Made by a program: the position numbers and the translations under genes | Assembly: GCA_964607915.1 (NCBI GenBank) | Contig: CAZSMU010000195.1 | Coordinates: 1-5,571, forward strand | Reading direction: 5' to 3' | Length of the DNA: 5,571 nt | DNA from: JADJPL01 sp964607915 | Lineage (GTDB): Bacteria; Bacteroidota; Bacteroidia; Chitinophagales; Saprospiraceae | Notes under the pieces: generated by a model | Told to the model about the DNA's origin: nothing | What the model saw: the letters and a program-made list of their open reading frames with translations, nothing else | The model's database searches: none | Shown here: positions 1 to 5,571 of the stretch, piece after piece | Position numbering within the stretch: position 1 is the stretch's first letter | Layout of the letters: every line of letters begins with the position of its first letter

Positions 1-509
1 GAGGCAGCAACTTTCCCTATTTTTTGAAATCAAAAGGCAAATCGGATGGGACCTACATCCGGATAGGGTCGAGCAACCGACCTGCAGACGAGGAGATCAT
101 TGCCGATATCAAAGTGGCCATCTATGACGATATGGTGGAGATTACCAGTCCGGGAAAACTTTTGCCATCTATTGATTTCCACGACCTGGAAGCCCGGCAA
201 TCTGATATCCGGAATAGGGCCATCGCACCGGTTTTTAAAAAAATGGGCATCATTGACCAATGGGGGAACGGCCTGCGCCTGATTGCCGAAGAGCTCAAAA
301 AATATCCGGAAATTGGTTTCCGCTGGTTGGAAAGGGGCCTTTCTTTTCAGGTGCAGTTTTTTAAACGCACCATAGACCGCGAAGCTCCTCTAAACCCGCA
401 GGAAGTTTTCTCTGATCCCGGGGCTAAGTCGGGGCCAAGTTGGGGCCAGGAAGGAAAAAAAGAGTCCTTTCCTTCTCCAACCCCTCGCAGCAAGCCCAAT
501 ACACCATAA
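1..509 (+). CDS. AlbA_2/Schlafen-like putative ATP-binding protein, 5'-partial, internally deleted
   Basis: The frame is open from the window edge (first full codon at base 3), so the 5' end lies outside; the TTG at base 24 is an internal Leu codon, not a start. Bases 3-98 encode the end of an AlbA_2-type domain (PYFLKSKGK, then YIRIGSSNRP at 54-83). The frame then passes directly, near bases 99-104, into the last part of the HATPase_c_4 region: an IYDDMVEITSPGKLLP strand and loop (SPGKLLP up to base 167), RQSDIRN, and WGNGL at 261-275. In full-length relatives (from memory) roughly 200-300 residues separate these blocks, including the EAxxNAxxHRDY N-box for nucleotide binding; none is present here. 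The tail after about base 375 is low-complexity (KSGPSWGQEG, then Ser/Pro/Lys) where relatives carry a winged helix. Probably a decaying, non-functional gene, although its frame is intact. It ends 7 bp before dacB but is unrelated in role. The family assignment is firm; the deletion is inferred. Confidence 0.75.
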   Translation, partial: GSNFPYFLKSKGKSDGTYIRIGSSNRPADEEIIADIKVAIYDDMVEITSPGKLLPSIDFHDLEARQSDIRNRAIAPVFKKMGIIDQWGNGLRLIAEELKKYPEIGFRWLERGLSFQVQFFKRTIDREAPLNPQEVFSDPGAKSGPSWGQEGKKESFPSPTPRSKPNTP

Positions 510-516
510 CCTAACG

Positions 517-1872
517 ATGATGAAAAACAAAAACCATCTCTTACCGGGAGTGCTCCTGGTCCTTCTGGCTTTTCTGGCACTGCCCGCCTACGCACAGCGC
601 GGTGCTATGGCCCGCAACCTGCGCACCCTGGACGGCAAAATCCGGGAATCTCCGGTCTTTTCCCAGCATTTCACGGGCTTCGCTTTGTACGACCCGGAAA
701 GTACATCCATACTGTACCAAAAAGATGCGTTCAAATACTACACCCCGGCCTCCAATACAAAATTGTTCACTCTGTACACGGCCCTAAAGGTGCTGGGCGA
801 CAGCATGCCCGTGCTGCGCTACGGAATGCGCGACCAACTGATGTACGTGCAGGGTACCGGCAACCCCTTGCTCCTGCACCCGGATTTTGCAGAAAACAAA
901 CAGGGCCTGGAAATCCTTTCTCAGGCAAAAAACCTGCTCCTCTACTCTTCCGATAACTACCGCGACGACCATTTCGGCCCCGGATGGTCTTGGGCGGATT
1001 ACCAGTACGCGTATCAGGTGGAGAAATCCTCCATGCCGATGTACGGCAACTTCGTGCGCTTTAGCCGGGACTCCGGGCAGGCTACGATACAGAGCAGGCC
1101 GGCGTATTTCTCGCAATTCCTGCGTCCCGAGGCCCGGCCGGGCAATGGAGCATATCCGCGTATTTTCCGCGAGGAGCACGGAGCCTGGTTTTACTATAAC
1201 CGAGCAGCTTTGAATGGCGCCTCCTTTCTGCGGGAAGTGCCGTTCGACCAGTCGGATAAAACCATCTGTGCCCTTTTGGAGGATACCCTCGGAGTCCGGG
1301 TCATGCCGGCGGAAGAAATCCCGGGGCCACTCCCTGTATTTTCAACCCTGTATGCACCGCTGCCGGATACGCTGCTGCGGCGCTTCATGCAGGAAAGCGA
1401 TAACTTCCTCGCCGAGCAATTGCTGTTGATGTGTTCCGAAAAGCTGTTCGGCAACCTGAATACAGAGTCGGTCATTGAATATGCCAAGAGCCAACTGCTG
1501 AACGGCCTGCCCGACACGCTGAACTGGGCAGACGGATCGGGGCTGTCGCGCTATAACTTGTTTACCCCACGCACTATCGTGGCCCTGCTCGACCGCATGT
1601 ACAAGGAAATTCCAAGGGAACGGCTCTTCAGCATCCTCGCCGTAGGAGGGCAGTCGGGCACCATCCGCTCCTGGTACGCGGGCTCGCCCGACCCATACGT
1701 CTTCGCCAAGACAGGCAGCCTGGCTAACCAACACTGCCTGAGCGGATACCTGGTTACTAAAAAAGGTAAAACACTGATATTTAGCTTTATGCACAATAAC
1801 TTTATAGGCCCGTCGAGCCAGGTGAGGGCGGAGATGCAAAAGGTACTGGAATGGATCCGCGATACGATGTGA
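517..1872 (+). CDS. dacB: D-alanyl-D-alanine carboxypeptidase/endopeptidase (PBP4 family, peptidase S13)
   Basis: Secreted serine peptidase of the class C penicillin-binding protein family, which trims or cleaves peptidoglycan stem peptides and cross-links in the periplasm. The 451-residue product has a signal peptide (Lys at 3 and 5, hydrophobic 8-23, likely cleavage after AYA-26). All three active-site motifs are visible: SNTK at 79-82 (nucleophile Ser79, Lys82), SDN at 294-296 and KTG at 398-400. The family block WADGSGLSRYNLFTP lies at 337-351. The 212 residues between SxxK and SxN hold the extra domains typical of PBP4, and GPGWSWADYQYAYQ (154-167) is typical of the Bacteroidota branch. 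A GTGNP sequence (113-117) stands where many relatives have GxxDP. ATG codons occur at 517 and 520; either start leaves the signal peptide intact. No Shine-Dalgarno is seen, as expected for the phylum, and no promoter is obvious, so it may be expressed from within or beyond the upstream gene. Confidence 0.95.
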   Translation: MMKNKNHLLPGVLLVLLAFLALPAYAQRGAMARNLRTLDGKIRESPVFSQHFTGFALYDPESTSILYQKDAFKYYTPASNTKLFTLYTALKVLGDSMPVLRYGMRDQLMYVQGTGNPLLLHPDFAENKQGLEILSQAKNLLLYSSDNYRDDHFGPGWSWADYQYAYQVEKSSMPMYGNFVRFSRDSGQATIQSRPAYFSQFLRPEARPGNGAYPRIFREEHGAWFYYNRAALNGASFLREVPFDQSDKTICALLEDTLGVRVMPAEEIPGPLPVFSTLYAPLPDTLLRRFMQESDNFLAEQLLLMCSEKLFGNLNTESVIEYAKSQLLNGLPDTLNWADGSGLSRYNLFTPRTIVALLDRMYKEIPRERLFSILAVGGQSGTIRSWYAGSPDPYVFAKTGSLANQHCLSGYLVTKKGKTLIFSFMHNNFIGPSSQVRAEMQKVLEWIRDTM

Positions 1873-1879
1873 CCTGCTG

Positions 1880-2698
1880 TCAGCGCAACACTTTCCGGCC
1901 CCACACCAATACCTGGAAGCCATAGATGCCCAGCCATATCAGCATGGCCGCAAACGACAATATGCCAAACGCAGCATACGGCTTGACGGCCCGGAGGTTC
2001 ACCTGCATAAACTCATAGCTGATGAAATCGGTCAGCACAAAGACCGCGTGGACACAGAAAAGAAGGAACAGGACCTGTATGAGCCGCCGCAGGTAGCGCA
2101 CGAGCTGCGCCTCCCGATTGCTCCGGATATGCGCGCGTTTCTCGATGAGGTAGCGCCGCCCGAAGTAGAGGTATAAAAGGAAAGTAGCCAAATACAGCGC
2201 CGTCTCCAGCGCACCGTAGAAGGGATTGTAAAACTGACGCCCCATATCCGCTTTACCAGGCAGCGGGCTGGAGAAGAGGATGGCAAAATAAAGGAACTGA
2301 CCCAGAGGAAGCACCAGATGCTTGGCGTCGCTCAGCCGGAACCGGTACTCCGGGTAAAGGTTGATCTTGATGTGGTAAAAAAGCAGGGGGGGGAACGACA
2401 GGGTGAAGTACAGCGGAAGGAAATGTACCCCGGGAAAGCGCTGGGGGATACCGACCATAAGGAACACATAGTGCAACAGGGTACATCCCATGGTCAGGAG
2501 CAAAAGCCCGTACAGGGCGTTTGCCCGTTTTTCGCCGGATCGTTTAAAAAAGTAGAGCCCTCCAATACAAAGGGCCTGCAATACCGCCCCGGTCAAGACA
2601 GCCGCCAACAGGTAATACCATACACTGTGATGCCCCGCCAAATCCAAAAATTTGCTGACCCCCATTTGAACTATTTTTGCAAGAACAAAAATCACCAT
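1880..2698 (-). CDS. seven-TM sensor-like membrane protein (AraC-regulator N-terminal type) without output domain
   Basis: A 272-residue integral membrane protein with about seven hydrophobic segments, near residues 28-51, 60-82, 91-111, 126-144, 160-180, 204-224 and 241-266. Basic stretches between them (FKRSGEKR 51-58; RRYLIEKRAHIRSNR 181-195) suggest cytoplasmic loops. Layout and texture (short N-terminus, ALYGLLLLTMG in helix 2, FPPLLFYHIKINL at 102-114) resemble the sensor half of Bacteroidota transmembrane AraC/HTH regulators. The protein stops just after helix 7 (GRKVLR), so no HTH, LytTR or kinase domain follows. The function is unknown; it could be a receptor partner, a truncated regulator or an unrelated 7TM family. 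The ATG at 2698 gives the longest frame. An ATG at 2665 (MGVSKFLDL) is a real alternative, because a candidate promoter lies between the two. The stop is 7 bp from the dacB stop (convergent), and the gene diverges from the CoA-transferase gene. An eight-C run on the coding strand (bases 2386-2393) lies in frame. Confidence 0.75.
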   Translation of the reverse strand: MVIFVLAKIVQMGVSKFLDLAGHHSVWYYLLAAVLTGAVLQALCIGGLYFFKRSGEKRANALYGLLLLTMGCTLLHYVFLMVGIPQRFPGVHFLPLYFTLSFPPLLFYHIKINLYPEYRFRLSDAKHLVLPLGQFLYFAILFSSPLPGKADMGRQFYNPFYGALETALYLATFLLYLYFGRRYLIEKRAHIRSNREAQLVRYLRRLIQVLFLLFCVHAVFVLTDFISYEFMQVNLRAVKPYAAFGILSFAAMLIWLGIYGFQVLVWGRKVLR

Positions 2699-2715
2699 TT
2701 CCCGGGAAATATCAA
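2686..2715 (-). promoter_or_regulatory. candidate Bacteroidota-type promoter for the 7TM gene
   Basis: On the minus strand, TTG (2715-2713) is followed after exactly 19 bp by GATTTTTG (2693-2686), which matches five of the six fixed bases of the TAnnTTTG -7 consensus at usual spacing. The 14-bp palindrome lies inside this spacer. Use of this promoter would require translation from the ATG at 2665, leaving a leader of only about 14 nt, rather than from 2698. The first base of the -7 element does not fit, so this is tentative. Confidence 0.3.
2697..2710. promoter_or_regulatory. perfect 14-bp palindrome, candidate operator
   Basis: ATTTCCCGGGAAAT reads identically on both strands. It overlaps the outer start codon of the 7TM gene and lies about 32 bp upstream of the -7 element of the CoA-transferase gene. 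A weaker inverted repeat (CAAC-2-CCGG-2-GTTG, 2713-2728) follows at once. Symmetry and position suggest a dimeric regulator site, but no regulator is identified in the window, so binding is inferred. Confidence 0.4.
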
Positions 2716-2741
2716 CACCCGGTGGTTGCAGGATGGTTTCC

Positions 2742-2749
2742 TACTTTTG
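2742..2749 (+). promoter_or_regulatory. -7 promoter element (TAnnTTTG) of the CoA-transferase gene
   Basis: TACTTTTG, followed by C, is a perfect match to the Bacteroidota sigma-factor -7 consensus TAnnTTTG. Transcription would begin near base 2756, giving a leader of about 34 nt before the ATG at 2790. No clear TTG -33 element is present at the usual 17-23 bp distance; a TTG at 2726-2728 is too close. The site decides against the in-frame ATG at 2733 as the start codon. Confidence 0.5.
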
Positions 2750-2789
2750 CGGTGAAATTATCCAACCCGACTTATCAAAGTATAAAGTA

Positions 2790-4085
2790 ATGACGACAAA
2801 CACGAAAACCTATCATCCCGTCAGCGCTGAGGAAGCGGTCTCGGCTATCAAATCAGGCGACAAGGTGTTCGTCCATAGTGTAGCGGCATCCCCCCAGGTG
2901 TTGGTCAAAGCTATGGCGGAGCGGGCGCAAGAGCTGCGCAATGTCGAGATATTTCAATTGCATACGGAGGGCCACGCCCCCTATGCCGACGAATCGGTAA
3001 AAGACAGTTTCCGCGTCAAAAATATGTTCGTGGGCGCCAATTTGCGCCGCGCGGTACAGGGTGGCTGGGCTGATTTTATCCCGGTTTTCCTGAGCGAAAC
3101 GCCCCGCCTGTTCCGCCGGGGCATCATTGACCTGGACGTGGCCTTGTTGCAGGTATCGCCGCCCAATCAAAGCGGCTACTGCAGCCTGGGAATCTCGGTG
3201 GACACTTCGCTGGCCGCTGCGCAAACAGCCAAAGTGCTCATCGCAGAAATCAACCCCCACATGCCGCGCACCACGGGCGACAGCAGCATTCACATCAGCC
3301 GCTTCCACAAGGTAGTGGAGGTGGATTATCCGCTGCCCGAATTCCTCATCCCCGAGCCCGACGACGTAGAAATCCGCATCGGCCGCTATATCGCCGAGTT
3401 GGTGGACGACGGCGCTACATTGCAGATGGGAATCGGTGCCATCCCGAATGCGGCCCTGGCTGCTATGGATCACCATAAAGAACTGGGCATCCACACGGAA
3501 ATGTTCTCCGATGGGCTCCTCCCTTTGATTGAAAAAGGGGTGGTGACCAATCAGCACAAAGTCAAGCACCGCAACTTTATCGTGACGACCTTCATGATGG
3601 GCTCCCGCAAATTATACGACTTTGTAAACGATAACCCCCTCGTGCGCTTCCTGGACGTAGAATACGTCAACGATACGTCCGTAATCCGTCAAAACCCCAA
3701 AGTGACAGCCATCAACAGCGCTATCGAAGTGGACTTTACGGGCCAGGTGTGCGCTGACTCCATTGGTACCCGCATCTACTCGGGCGTAGGGGGGCAAATG
3801 GATTTCATGCGCGGAGCGGCTTTGTCCGACCAGGGCAAGCCCATCATCGCCCTGCCTTCGGTCACGTCCAAAGGACAAAGCCGAATCGTAGCCACGCTCA
3901 ACCAGGGCGCAGGGGTAGTCACGACGCGCGCCCACGCCCATTATATCGTGACCGAATACGGGGTGGCAGAACTCTATGGGCGCACTATCCGCGACCGCAT
4001 CCGGGCCTTGATTGATATTGCCCATCCCGACCATCGCGAGCGCCTGGAACGGGAAGCCTTCGACTTGTGGCGCTTTACGGTGTGA
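2790..4085 (+). CDS. acetyl-CoA hydrolase/CoA-transferase family protein (4-hydroxybutyrate/acetate CoA-transferase type)
   Basis: A 431-residue cytoplasmic enzyme of the class I CoA-transferase family, with acetyl-CoA hydrolase/transferase N- and C-terminal domains. These enzymes move CoA between acetyl-CoA and short-chain acids through a glutamyl-CoA thioester. Visible landmarks are PNQSGYCSLG (125-134), the CoA-loop-like QMGIGAIPNAAL (212-223), HTEMFSDG (235-242) with the probable catalytic Glu237, matching the Glu238 region of Clostridium aminobutyricum 4-hydroxybutyrate CoA-transferase, and the GVGGQMDFMRGA block (332-343). Length is normal for the family. The ATG at 2733 would add 19 residues, but a consensus -7 promoter element lies within that extension, so 2790 is chosen. 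It is preceded by A/T-rich sequence and no Shine-Dalgarno. The substrate acid (acetate, succinate, butyrate or 4-hydroxybutyrate) cannot be read from the sequence. The gene diverges from the 7TM gene and overlaps the decarboxylase gene tail-to-tail by 11 bp. Confidence 0.92.
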   Translation: MTTNTKTYHPVSAEEAVSAIKSGDKVFVHSVAASPQVLVKAMAERAQELRNVEIFQLHTEGHAPYADESVKDSFRVKNMFVGANLRRAVQGGWADFIPVFLSETPRLFRRGIIDLDVALLQVSPPNQSGYCSLGISVDTSLAAAQTAKVLIAEINPHMPRTTGDSSIHISRFHKVVEVDYPLPEFLIPEPDDVEIRIGRYIAELVDDGATLQMGIGAIPNAALAAMDHHKELGIHTEMFSDGLLPLIEKGVVTNQHKVKHRNFIVTTFMMGSRKLYDFVNDNPLVRFLDVEYVNDTSVIRQNPKVTAINSAIEVDFTGQVCADSIGTRIYSGVGGQMDFMRGAALSDQGKPIIALPSVTSKGQSRIVATLNQGAGVVTTRAHAHYIVTEYGVAELYGRTIRDRIRALIDIAHPDHRERLEREAFDLWRFTV

Positions 4086-5502
4086 GGGGAAGACTCCTGG
4101 CGGTATCCTGAATGCGCTCCCAGCCCTGCGCCACGTCTTCCTGACGGGTTTCAGCCTGCCCGGCGACGAGGCGCAGGGCGTATTTTCCGCCGAGTTTGGT
4201 CTGTGTGAGCAGTATCTCCCCGCTGTCGTTCAGGGCGAGCAGGAGTGTTTCGTTGAGCGCATTGAGCGCGGCTTCATCACGGACTTCCGCGGGACGGTAG
4301 CGAAAACAAACCAGGTTCAGGGGCGTCGGCGCCAGCACTTCAAAGTCATCGCTTTGCCGAATGGTAGCATCCAGCCACTGCCCGATGCGGATATGCTCCC
4401 GGATGCGCTCCCGGATACCTTCTACCCCATACGTGCGGATGACAAACCATAGCTTGAGCGCCCGGAAGCGCCTCCCGAGTTGTATGCCCCAGTCGCGGTA
4501 GTTGTTTACCTGCTGGTCCAGAGGCGTCTTCAAGTATTCGGGGAGGATACTGAAGGTATTTTTGAGGAGGGAGACGTCGCGTACGAAGAAAGCAGTGCAA
4601 TCAAAGTTGGTGAACATCCATTTGTGCGGGTTCACGACGAAGCTGTCGGCATATTCCAGACCATCGGCCATCCAGCGCATTTCGGGAAGAACCAGAGCGG
4701 TGCCAGCATACGCGGCGTCCACGTGGAAAAAGAGGCCGTACTTTTTGCAGATTTCGCCCATGGCCCGGATGGGGTCTATGGCCGTCGAACTAGTGCTGCC
4801 CAAGGCGGCGACCGCGCACACGGGCAGGTAGCCCTGGCGTAAGTCTTCCCGAATGGCGGCTTCCAGTAAATCCGGCTGCAGGGCAAACGCTTCGTCGCTG
4901 GGGATGGTCACCAGATTCTCTTCGCCATAGCCCGCAATTTTCAGCCCCTTCACAACAGAAGAATGTACCTGCCCAGACGCATAGACGCGCATCCGGGGCT
5001 GTTGGTAAAAGCCCGATTGGTTTACTCCATATCGAGAGGCGCGCTCCCGGGCCATGAGCAGGGCTACCAGGCTGGCCGCCGATGCGGTCTCCTGAATACA
5101 GCCGGTCCAGTCGGAGGGCAGAGCCAGCATGTCGCGCAGCCACTCCATGCAGCGATCCTCGAGTTCTTCGGCAGCGGGAGAGGTGTACCAAATCATACAC
5201 TGAGCGCCCAGGGCGGCCGTCAACATCTCGCCGAGCACGGAAGGTGCGCTGCGGCTGGCGGGGAAGTACGCGAAGAACTGCGGGTGCTGCCAGTGGGTCA
5301 TACCCGGCAGGATGATATTTTTGAAATCTTCAAATTGCTGTACAAACGCTTCCGGTAGCTCGGGCGGAGCTGCGGGGAGTTGCTTTTTGATGTCGCCCGG
5401 CTGCATACGCGGCTTGACCGGGTACTGCGCCACCTGCTCGAAGTAATCGGCCATCCAGTCGGCAAATTCATGCGCCCAGTGGCGGAAGGTAGGGTTGTCC
5501 AT
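4075..5502 (-). CDS. PLP-dependent group II decarboxylase, aromatic-L-amino-acid decarboxylase type
   Basis: A 475-residue cytoplasmic fold-type I PLP enzyme, close in length and layout to animal DOPA decarboxylase (DDC, about 480 residues). Blocks in order: MQPGDIKKQLPAAPPE (33-48), HWQHPQFFAYFPA (70-82), ETASAASLVALLMARE (138-153), QVHSSVVKG (178-186; His180 should stack on the PLP ring), ALGSTSSTAIDP (233-244), HVDAAYAGTA (260-269; Asp262 pairs with the pyridine nitrogen) and NPHKWM (291-296; Lys294 forms the Schiff base). Tyr323 in PEYLK is 29 residues after Lys294, the same spacing as Lys303-Tyr332 of DDC, which favours decarboxylation over the aldehyde-synthase variants carrying Phe. 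LGRRFRALKLWFVIRTYG (342-359) is strongly DDC-like. Pocket positions 82, 101 and 103 are Ala, Gln and Met against Thr, Ile and Phe in DDC, so the substrate is uncertain. The ATG at 5502 aligns with the family N-terminus and follows an A-rich leader. The stop overlaps the CoA-transferase end by 11 bp. Confidence 0.93.
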   Translation of the reverse strand: MDNPTFRHWAHEFADWMADYFEQVAQYPVKPRMQPGDIKKQLPAAPPELPEAFVQQFEDFKNIILPGMTHWQHPQFFAYFPASRSAPSVLGEMLTAALGAQCMIWYTSPAAEELEDRCMEWLRDMLALPSDWTGCIQETASAASLVALLMARERASRYGVNQSGFYQQPRMRVYASGQVHSSVVKGLKIAGYGEENLVTIPSDEAFALQPDLLEAAIREDLRQGYLPVCAVAALGSTSSTAIDPIRAMGEICKKYGLFFHVDAAYAGTALVLPEMRWMADGLEYADSFVVNPHKWMFTNFDCTAFFVRDVSLLKNTFSILPEYLKTPLDQQVNNYRDWGIQLGRRFRALKLWFVIRTYGVEGIRERIREHIRIGQWLDATIRQSDDFEVLAPTPLNLVCFRYRPAEVRDEAALNALNETLLLALNDSGEILLTQTKLGGKYALRLVAGQAETRQEDVAQGWERIQDTARSLPLTP

Positions 5503-5571
5503 GAATTTTTTTTGCGGAAAGTAAGGGATTATCCTCTAAAAAAGTAATAGACTTGTTGCGAAGAGTCGGCG

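Noticed and set aside
24..509. TTG at base 24 as a true start codon for the first gene
   Set aside because: The frame stays open upstream to the window edge and encodes GSNFPYF, which continues the AlbA_2 motif, so the TTG is an internal Leu codon.
1870..1882. TGAC-5-GTCA stem at the dacB/7TM junction as a shared terminator
   Set aside because: It has only four base pairs and no T-run, and the symmetry arises largely from two facing TGA stop codons.
1342..1923. 193-residue minus-strand open frame over the end of dacB and the 3' end of the 7TM gene
   Set aside because: It overlaps two real genes, shows no known motif and has composition typical of a shadow frame.
2318..2755. 145-residue plus-strand open frame antisense to the 7TM gene
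   Set aside because: It is antisense to a protein with clear membrane segments, has no domain, and runs across the promoter region.
2776..2784. TATACTTTG on the minus strand as a promoter for the 7TM gene
   Set aside because: TA and TTTG are separated by three bases instead of two, and no TTG is found at the expected upstream distance.
2853..3569. 238-residue minus-strand open frame inside the CoA-transferase gene
   Set aside because: It is antisense to a clear conserved enzyme. The predicted protein is rich in His, Gln and Arg with no recognisable domain, as expected of a shadow frame in GC-rich coding DNA.
4012..4452. 146-residue plus-strand frame over the decarboxylase C-terminus
   Set aside because: It is opposite conserved decarboxylase sequence and has no recognisable motif.
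2790..5502. A glutamate-GABA-4-hydroxybutyrate route joining the decarboxylase and CoA-transferase
   Set aside because: The decarboxylase resembles the DDC type rather than glutamate decarboxylase. The genes are convergent, not co-transcribed, and no semialdehyde-step enzymes are present.
5539..5546. TACTTTTT on the minus strand as the decarboxylase promoter
   Set aside because: The final G of TAnnTTTG is missing and no -33 TTG is visible within the window, so the support is too weak to annotate.

Overview
The window looks like chromosomal DNA of a Bacteroidota bacterium, most likely in or near the Saprospiria/Lewinella group. This is inference from three things: a TAnnTTTG-type promoter element, start codons preceded by A/T-rich leaders without a Shine-Dalgarno sequence, and protein types common in that phylum. 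DNA is moderately GC-rich. No RNA gene, CRISPR array, insertion sequence or complete mobile element is visible.

Layout: (1) bases 1-509, plus strand, the 3' part of an AlbA_2/Schlafen-like putative ATP-binding protein that seems to have lost its middle by an in-frame deletion and its usual C-terminal winged helix. (2) 517-1872, plus strand, a secreted PBP4-type D-Ala-D-Ala carboxypeptidase with all three active-site motifs. (3) 1880-2698, minus strand, a seven-helix membrane protein resembling the sensor half of Bacteroidota transmembrane AraC-type regulators, with no DNA-binding half. (4) 2699-2789, a divergent control region with a perfect 14-bp palindrome at its left edge and a consensus -7 element. 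(5) 2790-4085, plus strand, an acetyl-CoA hydrolase/CoA-transferase family enzyme. (6) 4075-5502, minus strand, a PLP-dependent aromatic-amino-acid-type (group II) decarboxylase. (7) 5503-5571, its short A/T-rich upstream leader.

The genes do not form one pathway operon. The tail-to-tail pairs are extremely tight: a 7-bp gap between dacB and the membrane protein, and an 11-bp overlap between the CoA-transferase and the decarboxylase. The most plausible regulatory link is between the membrane protein and the CoA-transferase, which share the divergent region and its palindrome. I see no convincing undescribed multi-gene system. The points most worth following are the internally deleted ATP-binding gene, the sensor without an output domain, and the palindrome placed inside a candidate promoter spacer.
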